Positions 48,348 to 56,824 of a stretch of 64,000 bases of DNA are shown here, one piece after another. Source of the stretch: Phycisphaeraceae bacterium. GTDB taxonomy: Bacteria; Planctomycetota; Phycisphaerae; Phycisphaerales; UBA1924. The translations under genes were made by a program, and so were the position numbers. The DNA lies in NCBI GenBank assembly GCA_015200025.1, contig CP054186.1, positions 1,612,001-1,676,000 on the forward strand, given 5' to 3'. The stretch's first letter is position 1. The number at the start of each line of letters is the position of its first letter. Under the pieces are notes generated by a model. That model searched no databases and had not been told where the DNA came from. It was given only the letters and a program-made list of their open reading frames with translations.

Positions 48348-49775
48348 ACGATCCGTCGCGCCGACGGTCAGCCGGGCCGAGGCACGCGGCTTGGGGGCCT
48401 GCTGGTGCATCGACCTCGCCCGGTGCGCCGACCAGTCGGTCACGCACAGGTCCGGGGCGTCGGGCCCGTCGTGCAGCCGCAGCACGTCGTACGTGTTGTT
48501 CCGCTGGGCCGGCACGAACCCCGCCCCGCGGATCAACCGGCACAGCACCGCCTCGTCCAGGCAATACGTCGTCCCCGCCGACGACACCACGTTCTCCTCC
48601 ATCATCACCGAGCCCATGTCGTTGGCCCCAAAGGCCAGCCCCGCCTGCCCGACGTGCGGGCCCATCGTCACCCACGACGACCCGATGCTGTAGATGTTGT
48701 CCAAGAACAGCCGTGAGAGCGCCTGCGTGCGCAGGTAGTCCGTCGAGCCGCTCATCCGCACCCGACGCCCGAACTCGCGGGCATCCTCCCCCAGCGTCCG
48801 GTAATCCGCCTCGGGGTTCCGCCCCCAGTCGAACGCCCGTGCCACGGTGTCGCCGGGAAACTCCCGTTCCCACTCGGCCTCGTCGCGCCCCCAGTCCTTC
48901 ACCCGGCCCAGCGGCGTGTTCTCACGTTGGAAGGGCCACGAGATGAACGACACGTAATGCCCGCGTCCGGCCGCCAAGGCCGCGTCCTGCCGCGCACGAA
49001 CCAGCATCATGTGGTGCACCCGGTCGGCGTACCCCTCGATGTGCCCGAACATCATCGTCGCGCTGGTGAACATGCCCAGGTCGTGGGCCGCCGCCATCAC
49101 GGTGAGCCAGGCCTGCGCGTCGCACTTGCCCAGGCCGATCTTGCGCCGCACCGGGTCGGCAAAGATCTCACCGCCCCCCCCGGGAAGGCTGTCGAGCCCC
49201 GCCTCCCGCAGCCGCGAGAGCACCCACCGCACCTTCTCGAAGAGCGTCGCGCCCGGGGGCTTGAAGAAGTGGACGAACTCGATCATCTCGGGCGGGCTGA
49301 AGGCGTGGACGTGGACGCCCGGGAACGCCGAGCGGATCGAGGAGAGCAGGTCGAGGTAGAAATCCAACGGAAGGTCCGGGTTCATGCCGCCCTGCATGAG
49401 GACCTGCGTCCCGCCGATCTTGACCAGTTCGGCGATCTTCGCGTGGACCTGGGTGGTGGTGAGGGTGTAGGCGTCGTGGTCGCCCGGATCGCGCCGGAAA
49501 GCGCAGAAGGTGCACCGGGCGTTGCAGACGTTGGTGTAGTTGATGTTGCGGTCGATGATGAACGTGCGCACCGAGGGGCCGTGGATCGAGCGGCACCGCG
49601 CGTCGGCCAGCCGCCCCAACTCCGCCGTCGGCAGGCCCCTGAACACGCCCATCGCCTGCTCGACCGTCAGCCTCGCGCCCCCGTCGGCCACCGCGGCGAG
49701 GAGCCCCGGATCGAGGGCGTCGAGGTGCGGGTGCTCGGGCAACGGTCGGTACACGCTCATGGTCGGCTCGCTCAT
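48345..49775 (-). CDS. mqnC: Radical SAM cyclic dehypoxanthinyl futalosine synthase
   Basis: Menaquinone biosynthesis by the futalosine pathway: cyclises dehypoxanthine futalosine. The 476-residue protein has the radical-SAM cluster motif C-x3-C-x2-C in NVCNARCTFCAFRR, the TFIIDRNINYTN start typical of the MqnC/MqnE/CofH group, LMQGGMNPDLPLDFY, HAFSPPEMIEF and SLPGGGGEIFADPVR. These features favour MqnC over MqnE; length is longer than usual (~370), with ~40 extra residues at the start and a basic tail. A dyad sits between TAGACT and the ATG (see 49799-49823). Confidence 0.88.
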   Translation of the reverse strand: MSEPTMSVYRPLPEHPHLDALDPGLLAAVADGGARLTVEQAMGVFRGLPTAELGRLADARCRSIHGPSVRTFIIDRNINYTNVCNARCTFCAFRRDPGDHDAYTLTTTQVHAKIAELVKIGGTQVLMQGGMNPDLPLDFYLDLLSSIRSAFPGVHVHAFSPPEMIEFVHFFKPPGATLFEKVRWVLSRLREAGLDSLPGGGGEIFADPVRRKIGLGKCDAQAWLTVMAAAHDLGMFTSATMMFGHIEGYADRVHHMMLVRARQDAALAAGRGHYVSFISWPFQRENTPLGRVKDWGRDEAEWEREFPGDTVARAFDWGRNPEADYRTLGEDAREFGRRVRMSGSTDYLRTQALSRLFLDNIYSIGSSWVTMGPHVGQAGLAFGANDMGSVMMEENVVSSAGTTYCLDEAVLCRLIRGAGFVPAQRNNTYDVLRLHDGPDAPDLCVTDWSAHRARSMHQQAPKPRASARLTVGATDR

Positions 49776-49798
49776 CGTCGGGCGGCTCTCACCGCCGA

Positions 49799-49823
49799 AC
49801 TTTCACAACTTCGTGAAAGTCTA
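49799..49823 (-). promoter_or_regulatory. mqnC promoter -10 with adjoining 8-bp inverted repeat
   Basis: TAGACT (plus 49818-49823) abuts ACTTTCAC-AACTTC-GTGAAAGT (49799-49820), a perfect 8-bp dyad that spans the expected transcription start. It could be an operator or a 5' hairpin. Confidence 0.5.
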
Positions 49824-49850
49824 GCACGCCGGATGCTCCGTCGGGCGATG

Positions 49851-49890
49851 GGAAAATGAACACGGGGCTCACCCGAAGGTCAGCCCCGTG
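49851..49890 (-). terminator. Terminator of the Asn/Phe-rich repeat protein gene
   Basis: 9-bp stem CACGGGGCT (49861-49869) / AGCCCCGTG (49882-49890), followed on the minus strand by TTCATTTTC. Confidence 0.8.
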
Positions 49891-49916
49891 CGCATGTCCG
49901 AGATGTCCGACCGTGA

Positions 49917-50786
49917 TCAGGCCGCGAGGCCGAAGACGCGGCGTGCATACCCGCCGTCGAACGTGCTCACCGGGTTGCCCCAGGAACCGGTCTGGCCCGT
50001 GAAGCCGCCGAAGTAGGGCGTGTTCCACCCGAAGGACGGGACGAACGAGCCGCTGACGTACGGATTGAAGAACGCCGGGGTCGTGTAGGGGTTGAACCCA
50101 CCCTGGAACTGATTCCAGCCCCCGATCGCCCCGTAGGGCTGATTGAAGCCGTACCCGAACGGGTTCTGCCAGCCGTTGAAAGCGGGGGTGTTGAAGGTGG
50201 GGGTGTTGAAGGTGGGGGAGAAGGCGGTGGGGGTGTTCACCCACGCGTTGTTGTAGAAGGGGTTAAAGGCGTTGAACGGCGTGTTGGTCGAGCCGAAGAA
50301 CGCGGGGTTGTACCACGAGTTCTGCGCGCCGAAGGTGTTCCATGCGGCGTTGAACGGGGTGCCGAACTGGTTGGTCAAGGTGGTGTTGAAGGGGATGGTG
50401 TTGGGGTTGAAGGAGGGGAAGGTCGAGCCGCCGAAGAACGGCGTGGCGTTCTGCCAGGGGGTGAAGCCCTGGGTGTTGAAGGCGTAAGGGTTGAAGGTGT
50501 TGAGGTAGGGGTTGAAGGTCGGCGCGAAGAACGCGGGATTGATGGTGTTGAAGGGGACGCCGGCGACGGCCTCGCCCGTCACGCCTTGCCCGACGACGCC
50601 GTTGATCGCGTTGATGTACCCGGCCTGCGCGTTGTAGGGGGAGGTGGAGGGGCCGTGGAAGTGGCCCTGGGGGATGGCGGAGGCGAAGGGGAAGTTCTGG
50701 ACGGGGCCGGGGTTGATGGTGTTCACGGGGCTGCCGTTCGAGGTGCCGGGGAACGAGTTGGACGAGGGGGTGCAGCAGGTATTCAT
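49917..50786 (-). CDS. Asn/Phe/Pro/Thr-rich low-complexity repeat protein
   Basis: A 289-residue protein of a kind I do not recognise. From residue ~15 almost the whole chain is made of N, F, P, T, G, A, Y, S and Q, with many irregular FNP, FNT and NTF/PFN tripeptides (for example FNPYLNTFNPYAFNTQGF, TPTFNTPAFNGW). There are almost no charged residues until the end GGYARRVFGLAA, and only the two Cys at MNTCC. No signal peptide is seen. Composition resembles prion-like or phase-separating and adhesive structural proteins. Start at 50786: AAGGAGAT is correctly spaced, whereas the frame to 50945 is not. Its own terminator and strong ribosome site argue it is expressed. It is divergent from 51366. 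Confidence 0.72.
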   Translation of the reverse strand: MNTCCTPSSNSFPGTSNGSPVNTINPGPVQNFPFASAIPQGHFHGPSTSPYNAQAGYINAINGVVGQGVTGEAVAGVPFNTINPAFFAPTFNPYLNTFNPYAFNTQGFTPWQNATPFFGGSTFPSFNPNTIPFNTTLTNQFGTPFNAAWNTFGAQNSWYNPAFFGSTNTPFNAFNPFYNNAWVNTPTAFSPTFNTPTFNTPAFNGWQNPFGYGFNQPYGAIGGWNQFQGGFNPYTTPAFFNPYVSGSFVPSFGWNTPYFGGFTGQTGSWGNPVSTFDGGYARRVFGLAA

Positions 50787-51365
50787 CGGATCTCCTTGCG
50801 GACGCTCGGGACGGCGGGCCACCGCGCCGCGAACATTCGCGGGCGGGACGCCGTCTGGAGCCGGCGACGCGCCGGCGTTGGTTCGTGCGACACGATCGGG
50901 CGGGCATGACCGGTGCTCGGCCGGCCGCGCGTGATCGGTGCGCACACCCTATCGGCGCTCCGCCGATGGGGGTTGATTCCCGTGGGGTCAACGGGCGAGG
51001 GTCCGCGAAATCCGATGGGGGGTGGCCCGAGAACGGCCGCGGTGCGTCCGACAACCCCTCCCTCAATCTCCCGCCGCGCAGGGAGTGCGCGGACTTGGGT
51101 GAGAGAAGGTGGTGGGGGTGGTGGCACGTCCGTGTACGGGAATAATTCGTATCTAGCGACGAGCGTGGGAAGCCGGAACCCGGCCGGGCCGCCCGCGTCT
51201 GATCCGCGTGGACGCACGTTCGGGGCGTTCAATCGGGCCGGGGGGTGGTACGATCATCCGCGGGCGTCGCACACTCGGCGTTCGAGCGGGTGGAAGGGCC
51301 GCCCCGGCGCGGACCGATGGAAGTCGCGGGTGAGTCGGGCCCCAAGGGCCGGTCTGGAGGATGCG
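50787..51365. other. Divergent intergenic region, 579 bp
   Basis: Between the repeat protein and the exported 51366 protein. No gene is supported; open frames crossing it are shadows. Candidates: TAGGGT on the minus strand (plus 50946-50951) for the repeat protein, TACGAT (51249-51254) for the plus-strand gene, and a short AT-rich patch GGGAATAATTCGTATCTAG near 51139-51156. Confidence 0.4.
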
Positions 51366-52361
51366 ATGAAGGCGAGTCGAACGATACTGAGCGGCGTGAT
51401 GGTGTCGGCGGGGTTGGCGCTCAGCGCCGCCGGTCAGACCGCTCCCGCCTCGACCCCGCCCGAGCCGGCGACGCCCGTGGCGCAGGACGGCGGCATGGCG
51501 CCCGCGTCCGGCGCGTCGCGGACGAGCGACATCGTCATGGGATCGTCGTCGCGGGTGAACCCCGGGTTCGCCACGCTCAACAACATGATGAAGCGGGTGA
51601 CCATCGAGCTGAGCGAGACCCGCCTCGAGGACGCGATCAATTTCATCCGGACGGTGACGGGCGTTGACATGGAGGTGTTCTGGGCCGAGGACCGCGACGG
51701 TCAGGGCCTCGACAAGGACTTCACGGTCTCGCTCAACGTTCGGAACGCGACGGCGCTGAGCCTTTTGGAGAAGCTGCTCGAGAAGGCCGGCTCGGCGATG
51801 GGCGGCACGAACCCCTTCCCCAACACCTGGCAGCTCAACGAGAGCGGCGGGCTGGTCGTGGGGCCCAAGGAGCGGCTCAACCGCTACAAGACCCTGGTGA
51901 TCTACGACATCAACGACCTGCTCTTTGATTTCGTCGACAAGACCAACGCCCCCACGTTCGACCTCAACAGCGCGTTCCAGAGCGGCGGGGGCGGCGGCGG
52001 CGGGCAGAGCCCGTTCCAGAACCAGGGCGGGCAGGACCAGAACGCCGACCGGCGGACCAAGGAAGAGAAGGCCCGCGACATCCAGAAACTGATCACCGAC
52101 CTTGTCGAGACCGAGCAGTGGGTGGACAACGGGGGCGACGGGGCCTCGGTGCGTTATTGGAACGGCGCGTTCCTGATCAACGCCCCGGACTACATCCACC
52201 GCCAGATCGTCGGGTACCGCTTCTGGCCCGCCTCGGCGACGCGATCGGGCACGGCCGGCGGGCGGCGGTACGTGACCCTCGACGGGACGTACCAGCAGTC
52301 GTCGCCCGCGCGGTTCCGGACGCAGTCGGTCCCGGCGATCGTGGGCCCCGGCGGTCGCTGA
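51366..52361 (+). CDS. Exported protein with secretin/STN-like segment, unknown function
   Basis: A 331-residue exported protein; signal peptide TILSGVMVSAGLALSAAGQ. The mature region contains VTIELSETRLEDAINFIRTVTGVDMEVFW ... FTVSLNVRNATALSLLEKLLEKAG, which looks like the short beta-alpha STN/secretin N0-type domain, followed by YDINDLLFDF, a Gly run (QSGGGGGGGQSPF) and a TKEEKARDIQKLITDLVET..W helical segment with VRYWNGAFLINAPDYIHRQI. Similar layouts occur in planctomycete proteins of unknown function. GGAGG is 5 nt upstream of ATG 51366. A terminator follows. Confidence 0.75.
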   Translation: MKASRTILSGVMVSAGLALSAAGQTAPASTPPEPATPVAQDGGMAPASGASRTSDIVMGSSSRVNPGFATLNNMMKRVTIELSETRLEDAINFIRTVTGVDMEVFWAEDRDGQGLDKDFTVSLNVRNATALSLLEKLLEKAGSAMGGTNPFPNTWQLNESGGLVVGPKERLNRYKTLVIYDINDLLFDFVDKTNAPTFDLNSAFQSGGGGGGGQSPFQNQGGQDQNADRRTKEEKARDIQKLITDLVETEQWVDNGGDGASVRYWNGAFLINAPDYIHRQIVGYRFWPASATRSGTAGGRRYVTLDGTYQQSSPARFRTQSVPAIVGPGGR

Positions 52362-52410
52362 GGCCCCGGCGGTCGCTGACGGAAGCCACCCGGCCGAAGA
52401 ACAAAGGAAG

Positions 52411-52437
52411 CCCCGGTTCTCCCCGGGGTTTTTCTTT
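52411..52437 (+). terminator. Rho-independent terminator after 51366 gene
   Basis: CCCCGG (52411-52416) and CCGGGG (52423-52428) with TTTTTCTTT following. Confidence 0.82.
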
Positions 52438-52542
52438 GCATCGGTCCCGGGGGATGCACCTGATCTCTGGGCTTCGTCATTTTGTCGCGCAGGCGTGTCG
52501 ACTGAGTCCCGTTCTTCCCGCATGACCGCGGGAGGTTCAACC

Positions 52543-53403
52543 ATGAGGACATGGACGATCAGAGCGGGGATCGGGCTGGGGTGGGTCGCGATGATCTCGA
52601 TGCTCGGTTGCCAGAGCGGCCGGGTGCTGGTCGCCTCGGAGGAGGAAGGCGAGGTGGTCACGCTCCCGTTGAAGAAACCAGCCAAGAACGAGCCTCGGAG
52701 GCAGGGCCCCAACACCTTCACGGTGTCGCTGGACTCGTTCCCGTCGCGTGCGCAGGCCCAACGGGGACCGATGTGGTGCTGGGCGGCGTGCGCCTCGATG
52801 ATCCACGAGTTTTTCGGTCAGCGAGCGATGACGCAGGAAGAGATTGTGGAGCGGATCAAGGGCGCGAGCGACAACGACGAGGTCAAGATGGCCGGGGCGT
52901 CGCTGTTTGAGGTGATGCTCGCGCTCAACCCCGAGATTCCCGGTGAGAGGGTCGCCGAAGTGATCGACACGTTCGTCCACGGCGGGAGGCTTTCACTCCG
53001 CCCGGACCTGTTCGCGAGGTCGTTCATCGACGCGGAGTACCTGCACAGCGACCGGATGGTGGACGAGCTTCTGGGCCGGTCGCCGGTGATCGCCGGGCTC
53101 ACGGAAACGCCCGAGTCGCCGATCGGGCACGCGTACGTCGTGTACTCGGTGACGTTCGGGTGCGCGAGCCCGACGCTGGCGGAGCGTCTGGTCGATGGCC
53201 TAGCGGGGGGCACGATCGTGGACGTTCTTCAGTACCCCAAGTACTACGGGGTTAGGAGCGTGGATCTGATCGACCCGGACCACGGGCAACGGGTCACGAT
53301 GAGCGGGGCGGAGTTCGCGTCCAAGGCGCGATGGATGATCGGGAGGACGCAGGCCGCCAAGATCCTCAACGACCGGTTCTCGCTGGTGGTGGCGGGGCGC
53401 TGA
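52543..53403 (+). CDS. Papain-like cysteine protease lipoprotein
   Basis: A 286-residue exported lipoprotein with lipobox SMLGCQS. The catalytic region has the papain-like/C39-like nucleophile motif GPMWCWAACASMIHEFFG and a later His in IGHAYVVYSV, with CW typical of the AvrRpt2/papain-like group (MWCWAA). The middle LFEVMLALNP and RSPVIAGL support the fold. GGGAGG precedes ATG 52543. The genes for a small lipoprotein and a membrane protein follow with spacings of 30 nt and an 8-nt overlap, forming a three-gene operon. The substrate could be a peptide precursor, but none is visible, so this stays open. Confidence 0.82.
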   Translation: MRTWTIRAGIGLGWVAMISMLGCQSGRVLVASEEEGEVVTLPLKKPAKNEPRRQGPNTFTVSLDSFPSRAQAQRGPMWCWAACASMIHEFFGQRAMTQEEIVERIKGASDNDEVKMAGASLFEVMLALNPEIPGERVAEVIDTFVHGGRLSLRPDLFARSFIDAEYLHSDRMVDELLGRSPVIAGLTETPESPIGHAYVVYSVTFGCASPTLAERLVDGLAGGTIVDVLQYPKYYGVRSVDLIDPDHGQRVTMSGAEFASKARWMIGRTQAAKILNDRFSLVVAGR

Positions 53404-53433
53404 GGTGATGATCGGGTCGAAAAGGAGTCGGGC

Positions 53434-53805
53434 ATGAATCGAGGGATGTTCGTGTCGGCCGGGCTGGTGAGCGTGCTGTGGGCCTCGATGTTGGGCGCGG
53501 GAGGTTGTTCGGGCGGGCAGGTGGGCGGGAAGGAGCATGAGTTTGAGATCCGGGCGACGCCGCCGCACGCCCGGATCTCGGTGATCGATCAATCGTCATG
53601 GCTGGGGCGGGGCGGGGAGTCAGCGTTGAACGACGGTCCCTTCTTGGATTCGCACGCGGTCGCTCTGGACCCGGCGTCGCCGAGGCTGCGTCGTCACGCC
53701 ATCGCCCATGTGGTGGTGGCACGGGACGGCGGCAAGGCGGGCTACACCCGGTTTACGCCGTCGAAGGATCTGGTGGTTCGCGTGGAGGTGCCCCGCGATG
53801 AGTGA
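53434..53805 (+). CDS. Small lipoprotein, unknown function
   Basis: A 123-residue lipoprotein: leader SAGLVSVLWASMLGAGGC with lipobox GAGGC. The mature part (KEHEFEIRATPPHARISVIDQSS ... HAIAHVVVARDGGKAGYTRFTPSKDLVVRVEVP) is a short beta-rich domain of PEGA-like look. AAAGGAG before the ATG. It overlaps the next gene by 8 nt. Confidence 0.7.
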   Translation: MNRGMFVSAGLVSVLWASMLGAGGCSGGQVGGKEHEFEIRATPPHARISVIDQSSWLGRGGESALNDGPFLDSHAVALDPASPRLRRHAIAHVVVARDGGKAGYTRFTPSKDLVVRVEVPRDE

Positions 53806-54691
53806 ATACACGGCCCGGGGCGATTACCGATCGGCGCACGCGGCGGGGGCCGATCACGTGGCTCGCACCGCGCGGTGTGTGTACGTGGACCTGAAGCGGT
53901 GGATCCGCACCGGGCGGGGGACAAGGGTCGCGATCTTTTTCTTGTCGCTCCTGATGGTGTTCGGAGCGTCGATCACCATGATGAGGCTGAGCGGCTCCGC
54001 GCTGTGGGTTCCGTCCGAGTGGCGCACGCTCGTCGGGATCATCGGGCCGACGATCGGCATGAGCACGTTCGGGCTGGTTCGCCTGCTGTTCCCAGCGACT
54101 CCCGGGGTCTTGAACTACGTGGTGGCCGGCGTCGCGGGGGCGGGCACGCTCGCATTCGTGAGCTTGTATATGTCGTTGTGCTCGGTGTGCGTCCGCAACG
54201 TTCAGTTTGATCCGTCGTTCTGGGAGGAGTTCATCATCCGGTCATCAGCCGGCCCGGCTTTCGCGGGTCGGCCCTCGGGTCTGATCGCGGGCGGGGGGCT
54301 GACGCCCGCGGCGGGCCCGATCCTTCGCGAGGTCTACCCCCCGTTTCTTGACTCGCACCGGTCCCAGATATATCTCCCGATCGAGTGGGGTCGCGGGGCG
54401 AGATCGTACTTCGTGTTGCTCGGCCGCCACGAGATGCTCCGCGGCGGGGACCCCCGAGTCGGCGACGAGAGTGCGGCGCTCGAGTTCGGGCTGAGCTGGT
54501 CGCTGCAGCACGAGCCGATGCGGGTCGTGGAGTTTCTTCAGGGCGAGTCCGCGCCCGCGTTGGCGAGTACGACGTGGCGGATCCTCATGACGCACCTCGC
54601 GGTCTTGCTGTGCTGGTCGGTCCTGCTGGGCGCGCTGGCGACGCCGCTCGGGGCGCTGATCGGTCAGGCCGCTTCGACCTCGGCGGGTTGA
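53798..54691 (+). CDS. Membrane protein of the protease operon, unknown function
   Basis: A 297-residue protein with a basic N-terminus, three membrane helices in the first half (VAIFFLSLLMVFGASITMM; TLVGIIGPTIGMSTFGLVRLLF; VLNYVVAGVAGAGTLAFVSLYMSL), a ~130-residue periplasmic loop and one C-terminal helix (LAVLLCWSVLLGALATPLGALI). No family recognised. GGAGG at 53784-53788 gives the ATG at 53798 (the frame extends upstream to 53708). The overlap with the lipoprotein gene suggests that the three products act together at the inner membrane. Confidence 0.68.
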   Translation: MSEYTARGDYRSAHAAGADHVARTARCVYVDLKRWIRTGRGTRVAIFFLSLLMVFGASITMMRLSGSALWVPSEWRTLVGIIGPTIGMSTFGLVRLLFPATPGVLNYVVAGVAGAGTLAFVSLYMSLCSVCVRNVQFDPSFWEEFIIRSSAGPAFAGRPSGLIAGGGLTPAAGPILREVYPPFLDSHRSQIYLPIEWGRGARSYFVLLGRHEMLRGGDPRVGDESAALEFGLSWSLQHEPMRVVEFLQGESAPALASTTWRILMTHLAVLLCWSVLLGALATPLGALIGQAASTSAG

Positions 54692-54707
54692 CGCGAAGCC
54701 GACCGCG

Positions 54708-56723
54708 TTATCCCGCCCGTGCGAGGATCTCGTTCATGATGGCGTTGCCGATGCCGGTGAGGGCGGCGCCGGCGATGATCCCGCCGCAGATGGGTTCGTA
54801 GGTATCGACCCAGAGGCGTTTGGCGAAGGTGCCTTCTTTCTTGCCGTAGAGGCGGTTCATGAGCCAGAAGAAGCAGGCCCCGCCCGCCATGGCGAAGGTG
54901 GAGCTGGCGGGGACGACCACGCCCAGCCCGATGGCCAGGGGGGAGAGCGGGAAGGCGCCCTTGCTGCGGATGCGGACGATCTCCATGACCAGGCCGACGA
55001 CGGCGGCGATGATCATGGAGTAGACGGCGGACATGGGGATCAGGGCGCCCTTGGAGTCGGCGTCGAAGACGCTGGTGACCAGGTCGGAGACGCCCTTCCA
55101 CTGGAGGGCGGAGGGGAACCCGAACCCGTTCTCGGGGGCGGTCATGATCTCTTCGACGTGCTTGGGGTTGATCGCGGCGATGGCGGGGTCGTACCGCCCG
55201 AGGAAGAGGAGGTAGAACAGCGGTGTGGCGGCCAGGGCTCCGGCGACGATCCCGATGCAGTGCCCGATGGCCTGGTGGCGTGGCTTGCCGCCCAGCATGT
55301 ACCCGGGCTTGATGTCCATGAGCAGGTTCGAGGCGTTGGCGGCGACCTCGACGCACATGACGCCGGTCATCAGGTTGGTCGGCGGGTGCTTGGGGTCCAG
55401 GGCGCCGAACCCGAACTGCGGGATCTTGGAGAGGGCGCCGGTGGGGGTGATGCCCGTCAGGGCGGTCGAGTTGGCGGCGATGAGGGTGAGGACGATGATG
55501 AGCGGGATGGCGGTGGCGCCGAAGATCCAGGGCACCCCGAACCAGTCGTGGGCCATCCAGACGCCGACGGCGCCGACGATGGGCACGCCGACGAAGGAGA
55601 TCCAGATGGGGAGCTCGATGTGGCGGAGCACGTCCTTCCCGGCGTCCTTCTTTTTGAAGAGCCCGGTGAAGGCGGAGATGATGACCTTGGGCTTGGCGAA
55701 GAGGGCGACCATGGAGGCGGTGACCATGATGGCGATGCCCCACCACAGGGCCCAGTGGTTGAGGATGTAGGCCCGCCCGAAGACGGCGTTGCCCGCCTCG
55801 ACCGACCCGGACCTCGGGGCCAGCTCGCCGATGGTGATCATCCAGGGGACGATGATGCAGAAGTTGAGGACCATGCCCAGGAGCATGCTCAGGCCCGCGC
55901 GGACGCCCATGAGCCCGCCCGCGCCGAAAAGGGCCAGGTCCAGCCCGAGGCGGACGTCGAGCTGCCGCATGTCCACCCCGGCGATCTTGGGGGTGGCCCA
56001 CCACCCCTTGGCGGCGAGGTCGTAGACCCACTGGTCGAGGTAGTGCGAGAGGAAGTAGTAGGCGTCACGCCCGAGCATCTTGACCTGCACGAACTTCTGG
56101 TACCCCTCGCCGGCGAGGAACTCGATGAAGGCGGCGACGACGGCGAAGAAGCCCAGGGCCTTGGCCTTGAAGACCCCGACGTTGGCGTCGGAGGAATACA
56201 TGGTGTCGAGCACGACGCCGCAGGCGCGGCCCTCGGGGAAGGGCTGCTGCTCGTCGTTGATGAAGCGTCGCTTCATCGGGAAGGCGACCAGGACGCCCAG
56301 GAAGGAGAGGACCACGTTGAACCAGAACATCTGCCACCAGAGCATGGGCTCGTTCTGGACCCACATGTACGCGGCCATGCCCGAGATCAGGGGGCCGGTC
56401 ATGTAGCCCGCGGCCGTGGCGATGGACTGGGAGCAGTTGTTCTCGAGGATCGTCATGTCCCTCGCGCCGAGCCGGGCGAAGATCCGGTAGAGCGCGAAGG
56501 CGAGGACGACCGAGGTGATCCCCACGCCCAGCGACCACCCCGACTTGGCGCCCACGTAGAGGTTCGTGGCGCTGAGCATCCCGCCCAGGAAGAACCCGGT
56601 CAGGGCCGAGCGGAGGGTCAACTGCGGCATCGAACCGCGGAAGACGTTCTCGAGCCACCAGCGGTCCTTCTGTTCGCGGGACCACGTGCGGACCTGTTCA
56701 TCGGTCAGTTGCTTGATGGCCAT
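54708..56723 (-). CDS. OPT-family oligopeptide transporter (type 2)
   Basis: A 671-residue polytopic membrane protein of the OPT family, distinct from 37546-39315. Seen: LTLRSALTGFFLGGMLSATNLYVGAKSGWSLG, TILENNCSQSIATAAGYMTG, PFPEGRACG, and ANASNLLMDIKPGYMLGGKPRHQAIGH, which are family hallmarks; IKPGYMLG corresponds to DLKCGYLLG in the other copy. The ATG at 56723 begins MAIKQLTDEQVRTWSREQKD; it lacks a ribosome site, but TATCAT (plus 56733-56738) ends 9 nt before it, so a leaderless message is possible. Substrate unknown. Confidence 0.92.
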   Translation of the reverse strand: MAIKQLTDEQVRTWSREQKDRWWLENVFRGSMPQLTLRSALTGFFLGGMLSATNLYVGAKSGWSLGVGITSVVLAFALYRIFARLGARDMTILENNCSQSIATAAGYMTGPLISGMAAYMWVQNEPMLWWQMFWFNVVLSFLGVLVAFPMKRRFINDEQQPFPEGRACGVVLDTMYSSDANVGVFKAKALGFFAVVAAFIEFLAGEGYQKFVQVKMLGRDAYYFLSHYLDQWVYDLAAKGWWATPKIAGVDMRQLDVRLGLDLALFGAGGLMGVRAGLSMLLGMVLNFCIIVPWMITIGELAPRSGSVEAGNAVFGRAYILNHWALWWGIAIMVTASMVALFAKPKVIISAFTGLFKKKDAGKDVLRHIELPIWISFVGVPIVGAVGVWMAHDWFGVPWIFGATAIPLIIVLTLIAANSTALTGITPTGALSKIPQFGFGALDPKHPPTNLMTGVMCVEVAANASNLLMDIKPGYMLGGKPRHQAIGHCIGIVAGALAATPLFYLLFLGRYDPAIAAINPKHVEEIMTAPENGFGFPSALQWKGVSDLVTSVFDADSKGALIPMSAVYSMIIAAVVGLVMEIVRIRSKGAFPLSPLAIGLGVVVPASSTFAMAGGACFFWLMNRLYGKKEGTFAKRLWVDTYEPICGGIIAGAALTGIGNAIMNEILARAG

Positions 56724-56808
56724 GGGGGCGGCATGATACCGCACGCCCCCGATCACGGGAACGGCTCCCCGCGGGTCTGGGCCGAGGGGCGCCGGGTGCG
56801 GTGTCCGC

Positions 56809-56824
56809 GGGGGGGGGGAGGGGG
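56809..56824 (+). repeat. G10-A-G5 tract between upp and OPT genes
   Basis: Ten G, one A and five G directly next to the upp stop codon (TAA, plus 56825-56827). On the minus strand it lies about 85 nt upstream of the OPT start. Confidence 0.85.
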
